From NCBI GenBank assembly GCA_035543015.1, contig DATKKG010000022.1:1-52576 (forward strand): a stretch of 52,576 nucleotides of DNA, in the 5' to 3' direction. The position numbers and the translations under genes are program-made. This stretch comes from DATKKG01 sp035543015. Lineage in GTDB: Archaea; Thermoproteota; Nitrososphaeria; Conexivisphaerales; DTJL01. Below, one piece after another: positions 23,237 through 32,322 of this stretch. Positions within the stretch are counted from its first letter, which is position 1. Each line of letters begins with the position of its first letter. The notes under the pieces were generated by a model. The model made no database searches. It saw only the letters and a list, made by a program, of their open reading frames with translations, and had not been told where the DNA came from.

Positions 23237-24315
23237 TTCGACTTACCTCCCAGCTTGTTCTGCACCAGCGTGTAGAGGTAGGGCATCGCCGTGAAGAGGA
23301 TGATCAGACCCTGCAGGGTCCAGATCATCTCCTTGGGCATTCCGAAGCTCTGCATGTACGGGGCTCCCGCCACCATTATGGCGAAGAGCACCGCCGAGAA
23401 TACGGCTCCGACGGGGTTGCTGGCCCCAACCAGCGCCACCGCGATCCCCGCGAATCCCTCTCCTCCGAACCAGCCCTCGGCGAACTGGTCGGTATAGTGA
23501 CCGGCGGCCAGCACGTCTCCGGCGCCGGCCAATCCTGCCAGGAGGCCTCCGAGGGCCATGGCGAGGAGCATCATCCTCTTCGGGTTGATGCCCTTTGTCT
23601 TGGACGACAAGGGGCTGAGCCCCACCGCCCTTATCTCGTACCCATAGGTCGTCCTCTGGAGGAAGTAGAGGACCGCGAAGGCCGTGATCACGGCCACTAT
23701 CACCATCACCGAGGCGGTCGACCCGGGCAGCCTCAACAGCCTGAACGCCGAAGGGAAGGCTGGGCTCTGGTTGTTCACAGTGGCGCCGGGGAAGATGACC
23801 CCGATGTAGTCGAAGAGGAGGTAGGACGCCAGCGACGCCGCCACATAGTTCAGCATGATCGTAGTGACGATCTCGGAGGCGTTCCGGTACACCCTCATGA
23901 GGGCAGGAATGAACGCCCAGACGGAGCCCACCAGCGCCCCCGCCAACAGGCAGACTACGGGGCCGACGACCCCAGGCAGCGGCACGAGGAGGGCTATCAA
24001 CGCGGCCGTCATGCCGCCCAGGTACACCTGCCCCTGGGCTCCCACGTTCCACATCCCCGCCTTTCCTGGCACAAGGAACGCCAGGGCGTTGAGTATGAGA
24101 GGAGACATGTAGATCAGCATATACGTCCTACCTTGGCTGGAGCCGAACGCTCCTACGATCATAAGCTGAAAGACCAGAAGGGGATTGAACCCGCTTATCA
24201 CCATCAGGACCGAGCCCGCGGCGATCCCGAGGACCAGAGCGAACACGGATGGGAGAGCCTTCCTGAACTGGTCCATGGCGAACGCCCCCAGGTCCATCCT
24301 TCGAGCTGGAACCAC
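23233..24315 (-). CDS. Nucleoside-type ABC transporter permease 1
   Basis: A 360-residue permease of the YufP/NupB type. The coupling loop reads YGYEIRAVGLSPLSSKTKGIN, followed by MMLLAMALGGLLAGLAGAGDVLAAGH, typical of this family. It starts 8 nt after the ATPase gene ends and overlaps permease 2, forming a tight operon. It acts in the cytoplasmic membrane as a heterodimer with permease 2. Confidence 0.9.
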   Translation of the reverse strand: MVPARRMDLGAFAMDQFRKALPSVFALVLGIAAGSVLMVISGFNPLLVFQLMIVGAFGSSQGRTYMLIYMSPLILNALAFLVPGKAGMWNVGAQGQVYLGGMTAALIALLVPLPGVVGPVVCLLAGALVGSVWAFIPALMRVYRNASEIVTTIMLNYVAASLASYLLFDYIGVIFPGATVNNQSPAFPSAFRLLRLPGSTASVMVIVAVITAFAVLYFLQRTTYGYEIRAVGLSPLSSKTKGINPKRMMLLAMALGGLLAGLAGAGDVLAAGHYTDQFAEGWFGGEGFAGIAVALVGASNPVGAVFSAVLFAIMVAGAPYMQSFGMPKEMIWTLQGLIILFTAMPYLYTLVQNKLGGKSK

Positions 24316-24323
24316 CTTGTCGC

Positions 24324-25838
24324 TCAGGCCGCCACACCTCCTAGAAGCTTGCCCAACTCCTGCACGCTAGCATTCTCCCTGCTCAGCTCTCCGATTATGC
24401 GCCCTTCGAAGATGATCAAGATCCTATCACTTAAATTCAGTATTTCGTCGAAGTCAGCCGATACCAGAAACACGGCCTTTCCGCTGTTCCTGGTCTTGAC
24501 GAGCAACGACTGGATGTACTCAGTCGCGCCGACGTCCAGGCCCCTGGTGGGCTGCGCCGCTATCAGGAGGTCGGGGTCGGAGGACAGCTCCCTTCCTGCG
24601 ATGAGCTTCTGCTGGTTCCCCCCGGACAAGTTCTTGGCCAGCACATCTATGGACGGGACAGCTATGGAGAAGGAATTGACCACCTTCCTGGCGAACTCCC
24701 TTACCTTCTCCACGACCACGAAGGTCCCCCTCGAAGAGAACGGCTCCTTCCCGATCGATCCAAGGACGGAGTTCTCCGCCACCGAGAAGTCCATGACGAG
24801 TCCCTGAGAAGCCCTGTCCTCGGGGATGTGCCTCACGGACATGTCGAGGATCTCCTTCGTGGTCAGGTTGCTCACCACCTTGCCCTTCACTGAGATCGTG
24901 CCGTCGGTCGGCCTCCTCAGCCCCATGATGGCCTCAACAAGCTCGGTCTGACCGTTCCCATCCACTCCGGCCAGCCCGACGATCTCCCCCGTCCTCACGT
25001 CAAGCGTGACACCGTTGACGGCGTTAGGCTTGATCTTGTCGCCCACGTGGAGGTCCTTGATGGACAGAAGCACTTCTCCTGGTGAATATGGGGAAAAGGA
25101 GTAGGACTTCACTATCTCCCTCCCGACCATCATCTTAGCCAGCGAGTCGTAGGTCATGTCCTTTGTCTCGACCGTCCCCATGACCTTGCCCTTCCTCATC
25201 ACCGTGATGGTCTCGGTGATCTCCTTGACCTCATGTAGCTTGTGCGTGATGAAGATGATGGTTGTGCCCGCCTCCCTTAGCTTCCGCACCGACTTGAAGA
25301 GCTCGGTGACCTCTACCGGAGTAAGAACGGCGGTGGGCTCGTCCAGGATGAGCACCTTGGCGCCTCTGTACAGCGCCTTGAGGATCTCCACCCTCTGCTT
25401 GAGCCCCACGGGCAGGTTCTCTATTATGGCATCGGGATCGATGGGAAGGCCGGCGGACTTGCTCAGCTTTTCGACCCGGGCTCTGGCTTCCTTCATGTCC
25501 AAGACGCCCGAGCGGGCGGGCTCGTAGCCCAGGACCACGTTCTCGGTCACGCTCAGGTTCGAGACGAGCATGAAGGCCTGGTGAACCATGCCGATGCCAA
25601 GATTTATGGCGTCATGAGAGCCGCTGATCTTCACTTCCTTGCCGAATATCTCGATCGTTCCGGCATCCAACCTGTAGAGGCCGTAGAGCAAGTTCATCAG
25701 CGTGGACTTGCCGGCGCCGTTCTCCCCCAGGAGCCCTCGGATCTCCCCCTCCCTGACCTCGAAATCCACATGGTCCACAGCCTGGACGCCGGGGAATGAC
25801 TTGCAGATTCCCTTCATTCTTACAGCTGTCTGACTCAA
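24324..25838 (-). CDS. Nucleoside-type ABC transporter ATPase (two NBDs)
   Basis: A 504-residue fused tandem ATPase of the YufO/NupA type. The first domain has Walker A GENGAGKST, a signature-like LPVGLKQRVEIL and Walker B VLILDEPTAVL. The second has a degenerate Walker A (GVDGNGQTEL) and a canonical signature LSGGNQQK. Unequal nucleotide sites are normal in this family. TTG 25838 starts just after the hairpin/T-tract that separates it from the binding-protein gene. Confidence 0.93.
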   Translation of the reverse strand: MSQTAVRMKGICKSFPGVQAVDHVDFEVREGEIRGLLGENGAGKSTLMNLLYGLYRLDAGTIEIFGKEVKISGSHDAINLGIGMVHQAFMLVSNLSVTENVVLGYEPARSGVLDMKEARARVEKLSKSAGLPIDPDAIIENLPVGLKQRVEILKALYRGAKVLILDEPTAVLTPVEVTELFKSVRKLREAGTTIIFITHKLHEVKEITETITVMRKGKVMGTVETKDMTYDSLAKMMVGREIVKSYSFSPYSPGEVLLSIKDLHVGDKIKPNAVNGVTLDVRTGEIVGLAGVDGNGQTELVEAIMGLRRPTDGTISVKGKVVSNLTTKEILDMSVRHIPEDRASQGLVMDFSVAENSVLGSIGKEPFSSRGTFVVVEKVREFARKVVNSFSIAVPSIDVLAKNLSGGNQQKLIAGRELSSDPDLLIAAQPTRGLDVGATEYIQSLLVKTRNSGKAVFLVSADFDEILNLSDRILIIFEGRIIGELSRENASVQELGKLLGGVAA

Positions 25839-25849
25839 TTCAGTTCACC

Positions 25850-25886
25850 AAAAAATAGCGTGCAGTGAGCATCACGCTCACTGCAC
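25850..25886 (-). terminator. Hairpin plus T6 tract between binding protein and ATPase genes
   Basis: A perfect 11-bp stem (arms 25860-25870 and 25876-25886, 5-nt loop) begins about 3 nt after the binding-protein stop. On the minus strand it is followed by TTTTTT (25855-25850). This resembles a leaky intrinsic terminator or mRNA stabiliser and would yield more binding protein than membrane components. Confidence 0.65.
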
Positions 25887-25889
25887 TTT

Positions 25890-27113
25890 CTATGATCCAT
25901 AGTTCTCGGGTATGGTGACCGTCCCGTTAAGGATTGCTTTCGTGAGTTGGTCGAGCACTGTCTTCGCCGTCTGGGTCAGGTACTGTGATGTGTAAGTGAA
26001 TTGGGTGGGGCCAACGGCTCCCTGCGCCAGACCCAAGAGGAAGACGCCCTTTGTGGCAGTGGCTGTAGGGCCAGTCCAGTAGGACGGAGCCCAGGTCTGC
26101 GGGTTGTTGTAGAAGTTGGTGTAGTTGCCGGCGACGACGCTGTTGATCACGTCGTAGACTCCGACGTCCACTCTCTTAATCTCGGAAGTGAGGACGAACG
26201 AGGGCGAGGTGAAGGGACCGGCGGAGTTGTGCTGGACGAAGTACTGGTACGTTCCGTAGTAGTCCTGGTCGGCGTCCACACCGATGGCAAAGTACTTGGG
26301 CGCGGCGCTAGCGCTCCAGTTCCATCCGGCCTGCTGGTCTAGGGTTCCAGTGGCGTCGAACAGACCCGTCCCGCTGCCTCCAGCCGCGGCATAGATGATG
26401 TCAGCACCCTGCTGGTACTGAGTCAGGGCGATGGACTTGGCTACGTCGGGGGCGTTCCAAGCTGCCGGCGTGGTTCCAGTGTACTGGACTGGCAGGACTT
26501 GGACGTTCGTCCCAAGGTACGTGTTAGCCCACTGAGCTCCGGCCACGTAACCGTGCCAGAACTTGTGGATGATGCCGATGTCCATCCCTCCGATCATGCC
26601 TATCTTCCCGGTCTTGCTCATGGCTACGGCCAGAGCGCCCACCAGCGCGCTGCCGATGTGCTCCTGGAACTTGATCGCGACGACGTTTGACATGTTGTAG
26701 ACGTCGCCGTCGATCTGGGCGAACTTCTGGTTGGGATACTTAGCAGCCTCGTTCTGCACATCCGTGTCCATCAAGAACCCTACGCAGATGATGAGAGAGA
26801 CGTTCCTCCCCACCATGGTCTCGATGTTGGGTGTGTAGTCGTTGGCGCTGGTAGATCCCAGCTCGATGAAGTTCACTCCCAGAGTCTTGTTCGCGTTCTG
26901 GACTCCGGCGTAGGCCATGTCGTTGAACGACTTGTCGCCTTTGCCGCCCGTGTCGTAAATGACACCGATGGTTATCTTGCTGGTCGTTGAAGGGCTCGAA
27001 AGGGTCGTAGCGTAGTACACCCCGATGGCTGCTATCACGATGACGACGATGATGAGGGCCACCAGCGTGTTCCTAGCTATCGCACGTTTCTTGCTGTGTG
27101 AAAGAAGGGACAT
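25890..27113 (-). CDS. BMP-family nucleoside-binding protein
   Basis: The extracellular substrate-binding subunit, 407 residues from ATG 27113. An N-terminal anchor helix (LVALIIVVIVIAAIGVYYA) is followed by an S/T linker and the BMP/PnrA core (IGVIYDTGGKGDKSFNDMAY). No lipobox cysteine is visible, so anchoring is by the helix. The frame opens at 27167, but the strong TATA at 27145-27155 makes ATG 27113 the credible start. Family members bind purine or other nucleosides; specificity is not readable here. The neighbouring cytidine deaminase supports nucleosides. Confidence 0.9.
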   Translation of the reverse strand: MSLLSHSKKRAIARNTLVALIIVVIVIAAIGVYYATTLSSPSTTSKITIGVIYDTGGKGDKSFNDMAYAGVQNANKTLGVNFIELGSTSANDYTPNIETMVGRNVSLIICVGFLMDTDVQNEAAKYPNQKFAQIDGDVYNMSNVVAIKFQEHIGSALVGALAVAMSKTGKIGMIGGMDIGIIHKFWHGYVAGAQWANTYLGTNVQVLPVQYTGTTPAAWNAPDVAKSIALTQYQQGADIIYAAAGGSGTGLFDATGTLDQQAGWNWSASAAPKYFAIGVDADQDYYGTYQYFVQHNSAGPFTSPSFVLTSEIKRVDVGVYDVINSVVAGNYTNFYNNPQTWAPSYWTGPTATATKGVFLLGLAQGAVGPTQFTYTSQYLTQTAKTVLDQLTKAILNGTVTIPENYGS

Positions 27114-27144
27114 TCGTATTCCCGACCTATGTCGGCTGTTCAAG

Positions 27145-27155
27145 CTATATAAGTA
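27145..27155 (-). promoter_or_regulatory. TATA box of the nucleoside importer operon
   Basis: The minus strand reads TTACTTATATAGC around here, among the clearest TATA boxes in the window. Transcription should begin near 27122, leaving a leader of about 10 nt before ATG 27113. Confidence 0.6.
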
Positions 27156-27209
27156 ATTCCCGCGCAAACAAACCGTTACAGGGTTTCAGGTTATCAGAGG
27201 CGATACCTA

Positions 27210-27614
27210 CTATTTCTTTAACAGGAACGTCTCCGGGAGCAGCTCGGAAAGCTTGTGGCGTGCGACTTTGCCCTTGGGGCTGGCGACTATGACGGACATG
27301 CCGGGGCCGAACTCGCTGAGGAACTGCCTGCAGGCGCCGCAGGGATACGTGAGGCCCTCCAAGTTTGAAACCACCGCCACGGCCTCGAATTCCCGGACCC
27401 CTTCCGATGCAGCCTTCACGGCGGCCGTCCGCTCCGCGCAAATGCAGAGTCCATACGACGAATTCTCGACGTTGCATCCGGAGAATATGCGACCGCCGGG
27501 CGTCAATATGGCCGCACCCACTTTGACATTGGAGAACGGTGCGTAAGCCTTCTCCGCCGCCTTTCTGGCCTGGAGAATGAGGGAACGTTCCGTCTTCCCG
27601 TCCAGCTTCTTCAC
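27210..27614 (-). CDS. cdd: Cytidine deaminase
   Basis: Converts cytidine or deoxycytidine to uridine. The 134-residue homotetrameric-type CDA shows the zinc site CAERTAAVKAA (catalytic Glu) and PCGACRQFLSEF, plus the substrate-binding NVENSSYGLCICAE. ATG 27614 is 28 nt after CTATTTAAA (27638-27646). It lies just upstream of, and parallel to, the nucleoside importer, indicating a salvage or catabolic unit. Confidence 0.95.
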   Translation of the reverse strand: MKKLDGKTERSLILQARKAAEKAYAPFSNVKVGAAILTPGGRIFSGCNVENSSYGLCICAERTAAVKAASEGVREFEAVAVVSNLEGLTYPCGACRQFLSEFGPGMSVIVASPKGKVARHKLSELLPETFLLKK

Positions 27615-27660
27615 ATCAGGCTTCTGACGCCAACGCCTATTTAAAATGACGGAGGGGGAC

Positions 27661-29673
27661 CTAGATCGACTCCGCCACGAGCTCCGCGATGTCCTTGACC
27701 GCGAGCTTCTCCTCCACGCCTTCTGCCTTCGCAGCGTCCTCGAGCATAACGGTGCAGAACGGACACTCGACGGTCAGCACTTCCGCGCCGGTGGAAAGGG
27801 CCTGCCCCAGCCTTATCTTGGAGATGGGCTTCTTCTCGTTCACCTTGTACCAGTAGTTCGCTCCCCCCGCCCCGCAGCAGAACGTCCTCCGGCCGCTGTC
27901 CTTCATCTCCACCAGTTTCAACCCGGGAACCGCCCGGACCGCCTCGCGAGGCTCATCGACCATCCCGTTCCCTCTGGCTACGAAGCATGCGTCATGGAGC
28001 GTCGCTCTCAGGTTCAGCGGTTTCGAGAGCGTGAGCCTCTTCTCCATCACCAGCTTGGCAATGAGGTCCGAATGGTGGAGGACTTCGAACTCTCCCCCCA
28101 GCTCGGGGTATTCGTTCTTCAGCGTGTTGAAGCAATGCGGGCAGTGGGTCACTATCTTCTTGGCGCCCACCGACTTCAGCATCTCGATGTTCTGGAGGGC
28201 CAGCTCTTGAAACCTTCCCTCCTCGCCAAGGCGCCTGATCGGGTCCCCGGTGCACTTCTCCCTTGATCCCAGCATCACGTAGCTCACTCCGGCCGCTTCC
28301 AGTATCCTGACCACGCTCTTGGCGATCCTCCTGGCCCTGGCATCGAAGCTCGCGGCGCACCCCAGCCAGTAGACGTACTCGAACTGCTCGCCCTCCTTGT
28401 ACCCCCTTCCGCCGATCTCCGCAAGCGCGGAGTCCCTGTCCGACGAAGGCAGGCCGTAGGGGTTGCTGTAGGTAGCCTCGTTCAGAAGCAACCTGTTCTT
28501 GTAGTCATCGAGGCGATTCGCCGCGACGACGCTTCTCCTGAAGTCCATTATGAAGTCCAGCTGGTTGATGTAGACCGGGCATTCGTAGACGCACGCGTTG
28601 CAGCTGGTGCATGACCAGAGCTCGTCGTCGTTCACGGCGCCTGATTCGAAGGCGCCCTGCTGGGTCCTGGCGGCCGTCTGGGCAAGCATGAACTCGTCCA
28701 CGTCCTGCACCAGCTTGCGGGGGCTCAGCGGCCTCCCCGCCGCGTTGGCGGGGCACACAGCTTCGCACCTTCCGCAGTTCGTGCAGCTGTCCAGCATCAC
28801 CTTCCTGTTCCAGGGGATGTCTTCGGCCCTGTCAATGCCGACCTTGACGTCGAAGTTGCCGGTCTCCATCATCTTCTGAAGGTTGAACGGGGTATCCATC
28901 TCGCCCAGCGGTTTCCTGCGGGCCACCAGCATGTTGACCCCCGCGGCGGGTATGTGATAGAGCGTGGAGTACGGGATGGAAGCCACCATCGCGAAGGCGA
29001 CCAGGGAGTGGGCCATCCAAAGAGACCTGTAGACGTCTATCGTGAGCTGGACGTTCGTCACGTATGGAGCCAGGATCAGTGAGAGGGGGTAGCCGACCAC
29101 AGACCAGCGCGCCCACGGCACGTCCGTGAGCGCAAGCCGGATCCCTTCGAGGATGAAGCCACTCACCCCCATGTAGAGAAGGCCCAGCAAGATCACATAG
29201 TCTCCTTTCGTGCTGTGCTGGTAGCTGGGCCTGAGGGCCATCCTCCTGAACAGGGCATAGAGGACGCCGGCGACGAAGAACACACCGAAGACGTCCAGGA
29301 AGAGTTTGAAGCACAGATAGAAGTCGCCCTGCAGCAGCTTTATTCCGAACGGCTTGAGCAGGTCGGAATCGAGGAACACCAGGGTTGTCCCGATGAAGAG
29401 CGCCAACGTGCCGTAGAAGATCAGGACGTGAATGATGCCTCCCTGGGCCCTCTGGACGATCTTCCTCTGGAGCAGCCCGCCCTGCACAAAGGTCCCAAGG
29501 TTGGCCTTGGCCGCCTTCCGTATCCCCCTCCAGGTCTCCCTAAGCCCATAGACCCTGAACCTCCTGTAGAACAGGTAGAGGGCGATGAGACCCGCGACCG
29601 TAAGGCTCGCGTAGAGGAAGACGACCTGCCAATCGGGTATGAAGATGAAGTTGTCGCGGAATGGGACGGCCAA
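27661..29673 (-). CDS. Membrane Fe-S oxidoreductase (NarI-like + HdrD-like), probable ETF:quinone oxidoreductase
   Basis: A 670-residue protein. The N-terminal third has about six hydrophobic helices, like the NarI cytochrome b domain. Two 4Fe-4S motifs follow (CTNCGRCEAVCPA, CTSCNACVYECPV), then two CCG-type cysteine-rich domains (the second ends CCGAGGANYW). This architecture matches membrane proteins that pass electrons from ETF to menaquinone in acyl-CoA oxidation. The neighbouring etfAB and acyl-CoA dehydrogenase support that reading, but quinone reduction is inferred. TTG 29673 is 28 nt after GTTTAAATT (29697-29706). Confidence 0.85.
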   Translation of the reverse strand: MAVPFRDNFIFIPDWQVVFLYASLTVAGLIALYLFYRRFRVYGLRETWRGIRKAAKANLGTFVQGGLLQRKIVQRAQGGIIHVLIFYGTLALFIGTTLVFLDSDLLKPFGIKLLQGDFYLCFKLFLDVFGVFFVAGVLYALFRRMALRPSYQHSTKGDYVILLGLLYMGVSGFILEGIRLALTDVPWARWSVVGYPLSLILAPYVTNVQLTIDVYRSLWMAHSLVAFAMVASIPYSTLYHIPAAGVNMLVARRKPLGEMDTPFNLQKMMETGNFDVKVGIDRAEDIPWNRKVMLDSCTNCGRCEAVCPANAAGRPLSPRKLVQDVDEFMLAQTAARTQQGAFESGAVNDDELWSCTSCNACVYECPVYINQLDFIMDFRRSVVAANRLDDYKNRLLLNEATYSNPYGLPSSDRDSALAEIGGRGYKEGEQFEYVYWLGCAASFDARARRIAKSVVRILEAAGVSYVMLGSREKCTGDPIRRLGEEGRFQELALQNIEMLKSVGAKKIVTHCPHCFNTLKNEYPELGGEFEVLHHSDLIAKLVMEKRLTLSKPLNLRATLHDACFVARGNGMVDEPREAVRAVPGLKLVEMKDSGRRTFCCGAGGANYWYKVNEKKPISKIRLGQALSTGAEVLTVECPFCTVMLEDAAKAEGVEEKLAVKDIAELVAESI

Positions 29674-29791
29674 CCCAAGCGTTCATGAATCGAGCCGTTT
29701 AAATTGTTTGGCGTGCTCCGTTGAGGCCTGCCCGTCTCATCTTCGTTGGCTGCACAAAGGCTAAATGGACATCAGGTCTTGGTTCCCCTCA

Positions 29792-30127
29792 ATGTCTACC
29801 GATCCTCTGCTTGAGAGGCTCCGATCCATAGCGCAGACGAACTACCCCATGCTCAAGGACAAGCTTTCCTCCGTCGAACAGGTGTTCGTCCTGCAGCTGA
29901 AGGACGGCGGGTCCTATGTCATACGTGCCAACAACGCGGACATTCAGGTCGACCCGGGAACGTACGAAAGCCCCGCCGCGACAATGATCATATCCTCAGC
30001 GGACCTGCTGGGCATCCTCGACGGCCAGCTGGATGCCACAAAGGCATTCTTCCAGGGCAGGATACAGATCAAGGGAGACGTATTCAAGACCATGGCCCTC
30101 AACTCCCTCCTCAAGGGGGTTCATTGA
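29792..30127 (+). CDS. SCP2 sterol-carrier-like protein
   Basis: A 111-residue SCP2 domain (VFVLQLKDGGSYVIRANNADI, then DLLGILDGQLDATKAFFQGRIQIKGD). SCP2 domains bind acyl-CoA or other lipids. The frame is open from 29765, but ATG 29792 is 28 nt after GGCTAAATG (29759-29767). Its stop overlaps the start of the hydroxyacyl-CoA dehydrogenase gene, so it probably presents acyl substrates to that enzyme. Confidence 0.88.
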   Translation: MSTDPLLERLRSIAQTNYPMLKDKLSSVEQVFVLQLKDGGSYVIRANNADIQVDPGTYESPAATMIISSADLLGILDGQLDATKAFFQGRIQIKGDVFKTMALNSLLKGVH

Positions 30128-32118
30128 GAGTGGTCGTCTCCTTCCAGGACATCCGGAGGGTCGCCGTGCTGGGCGCGGGGACCATGGGACACGGAATAGC
30201 CGAGGTCGCCGCCATGTCGGGCTACCACGTGGTCGTCAGGGACATCGAGCAGAGGTTCCTTGATTCCGCCCGAGATAAGATTTCCTGGAGCGTGAAGAAG
30301 CTTGGCGAGAAGGGCAGCCTGGGCGAGCCCGCGGAAACCGTCCTTTCAAGGATCTCCTACACCACGAGCCTGGAAGAGGCGGTCAGCTCATCGGAGCTGG
30401 TGATAGAGGCCGTCCCCGAGGACCTGGAGCTGAAGCGCTCCGTCTACACGCAGATCGCCGCCTTTGCCAGCCCGCAGAGCATCCTCGCCACGAACACCAG
30501 CAGCATCCCGATAACGGAGATCGCCGCGGTGGTGCCGGACCCGGGCAGGGTCGTAGGTCTGCACTTCTTCAACCCGGTCGTCAGGATGAAGCTGGTCGAA
30601 GTCATCCGGGGAGCTCAGACAGGCCAGGAGACAGTGGACGCCGTCACGTCTTTCGCCGCCAAGCTGGGCAAGAAGGTCGTCCTGGTCCAGCAGGACATAG
30701 CAGGCTTCATCGTCAACAGGATCATGGCGCGCCTGATGGCGACCGCCAGCCTATTCGTCCAGCTCGGGCTGGCATCCGTCATCGAAGTCGATTCGAGTCT
30801 GAAGTACGGGGCCGGGCTGCCCATGGGGGCGTTCGAGCTCGCAGACTATGTCGGGCTGGACGTCCTCTTGGATGTGGAGAAGGCCATGGCGCAGCGCGGC
30901 TTCATGATCGAGCCCAGCCCCCTCTTCGAAGAGAAGGTCTCCTTGAAGGCGTTGGGGGTCAAGTCGGGAACGGGATTCTACACCTACTCCGCCGGAGAGC
31001 CCAGGGCGCACATCCCGCCTGAGGCGTCGGGCAAGGTCAACTACGTGGATCTCCTTTCTCCCGCGGTCAACGAGGCCGCCTGGCTGGTCTCTCATCACTT
31101 CGCCACGGCGGAGGACGTCGACGCTGCCGTGGTCCTCGGCCTCGGCTTCCCCAAGGGCCTGCTGAAGATGGCCGACGAATGGGGGCTCGACGTGGTGAAG
31201 TCTTCGCTGCAGTCGCTCTACCTCATGGCGTCCAAGGAGTGGCTGATGCCCTGCGAGTACCTCTCAAACCTGGTGGCCTCGGGCCAGCTGGGGCTGAAGA
31301 CCGGCAGGGGCTTCTTCGATGACTCTCCCTCCCCCAAGGCTGAGGAGGGGACAGTGAAGGAGGAGAGGAAGGGGACGGTCCTCTACCTTTCCCTGAGCCG
31401 CCCCGAGAAGCTCAACGCCATCAACCCGGAGATGCTGGGGGAGCTGAAGGCCAAGCTCGAGCGGGCGGGCGCAGATCCGGCCGTCCGCGTCGTAGTGATG
31501 AGGGGGGAGGGGCGCGCCTTCAGCGTCGGCTTTGATCTTGCGTCCTTCCGGGCGGACACCTCTCCGGAGCGCGTTCTCGGATTGGTGCGCCGCTTCCACG
31601 AGGTCAACTCCGTCATCGAGGGGCTTCCGAAGCCGGTCATAGCCGCCATCCATGGATACGCTCTGGGCGGTGGGCTTGAGCTCGCCTTGGCCTGCGACGT
31701 CCGCTTCGCGTCAATGTCTTCGAAGCTTGGACAGACCGAGATCAACTTGGGGTTCATGCCCGGTGCCGGAGGCACGCAGAGGCTTACCCGCCTGGCGGGA
31801 CCGGGTCGGGCGAAGAAGCTGATCTTCTCCGGCGAGATGACTGAGGCGAGGGAGGCTGAGAGGATGGGTCTCGTAGAGGGGGTCTTCGACGACTCGGAGT
31901 TCGACTCCCAGGTCGCCGCTTTCGCGTCGCTGCTGGCCGAGAAACCGCCTCTGGCTCTCGCCGCCGCCAAGAAGGCCATAGACGCCGCGACTCATCCGAT
32001 CAAGGAGGGGTCCGAGATCGAAGCGAAGAGCTTCGCCGCCCTCTTTGGCAGCGACGACGTTCGGGAGGGCCTCGCGGCCTTCTTCGAAAAGAGGAAGCCG
32101 GACTTCAAGGGCAAGTAG
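30124..32118 (+). CDS. 3-hydroxyacyl-CoA dehydrogenase / enoyl-CoA hydratase fusion
   Basis: A bifunctional enzyme of 664 residues. The N-terminal Rossmann domain (VAVLGAGTMGHGIAEVAAMSGY) and two HACD C-terminal domains (AGFIVNRIMARLM, KTGRGFF) are followed from about residue 405 by a crotonase. The crotonase has the oxyanion segment AFSVGFDL and both catalytic glutamates (GGGLELALACD, TEINLGFMPGAGGTQRL). This domain order is the archaeal type, opposite to bacterial FadB. It hydrates enoyl-CoA and oxidises 3-hydroxyacyl-CoA. A related enzyme serves the 3HP/4HB cycle, but the ETF neighbours favour beta-oxidation. Confidence 0.92.
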   Translation: MRVVVSFQDIRRVAVLGAGTMGHGIAEVAAMSGYHVVVRDIEQRFLDSARDKISWSVKKLGEKGSLGEPAETVLSRISYTTSLEEAVSSSELVIEAVPEDLELKRSVYTQIAAFASPQSILATNTSSIPITEIAAVVPDPGRVVGLHFFNPVVRMKLVEVIRGAQTGQETVDAVTSFAAKLGKKVVLVQQDIAGFIVNRIMARLMATASLFVQLGLASVIEVDSSLKYGAGLPMGAFELADYVGLDVLLDVEKAMAQRGFMIEPSPLFEEKVSLKALGVKSGTGFYTYSAGEPRAHIPPEASGKVNYVDLLSPAVNEAAWLVSHHFATAEDVDAAVVLGLGFPKGLLKMADEWGLDVVKSSLQSLYLMASKEWLMPCEYLSNLVASGQLGLKTGRGFFDDSPSPKAEEGTVKEERKGTVLYLSLSRPEKLNAINPEMLGELKAKLERAGADPAVRVVVMRGEGRAFSVGFDLASFRADTSPERVLGLVRRFHEVNSVIEGLPKPVIAAIHGYALGGGLELALACDVRFASMSSKLGQTEINLGFMPGAGGTQRLTRLAGPGRAKKLIFSGEMTEAREAERMGLVEGVFDDSEFDSQVAAFASLLAEKPPLALAAAKKAIDAATHPIKEGSEIEAKSFAALFGSDDVREGLAAFFEKRKPDFKGK

Positions 32119-32322
32119 CGACAGGAGCCGGGGCATCTTTCGCTCAGGATTGTCGAAGTGCGCGGGGACCCCCTTCGGCCAGTGAAGGAGCCAGGGGCGC
32201 AGTTCAGGCTCATTTGCGGCGCCTATGCTGGAGGCCTGCGACAACCGACATCTGGTCCCGAAGAATCTGAGTGCTCAACGTACGTTCCCGCAAGTATCTG
32301 GATTGGAAGTTCGACAGATTCG

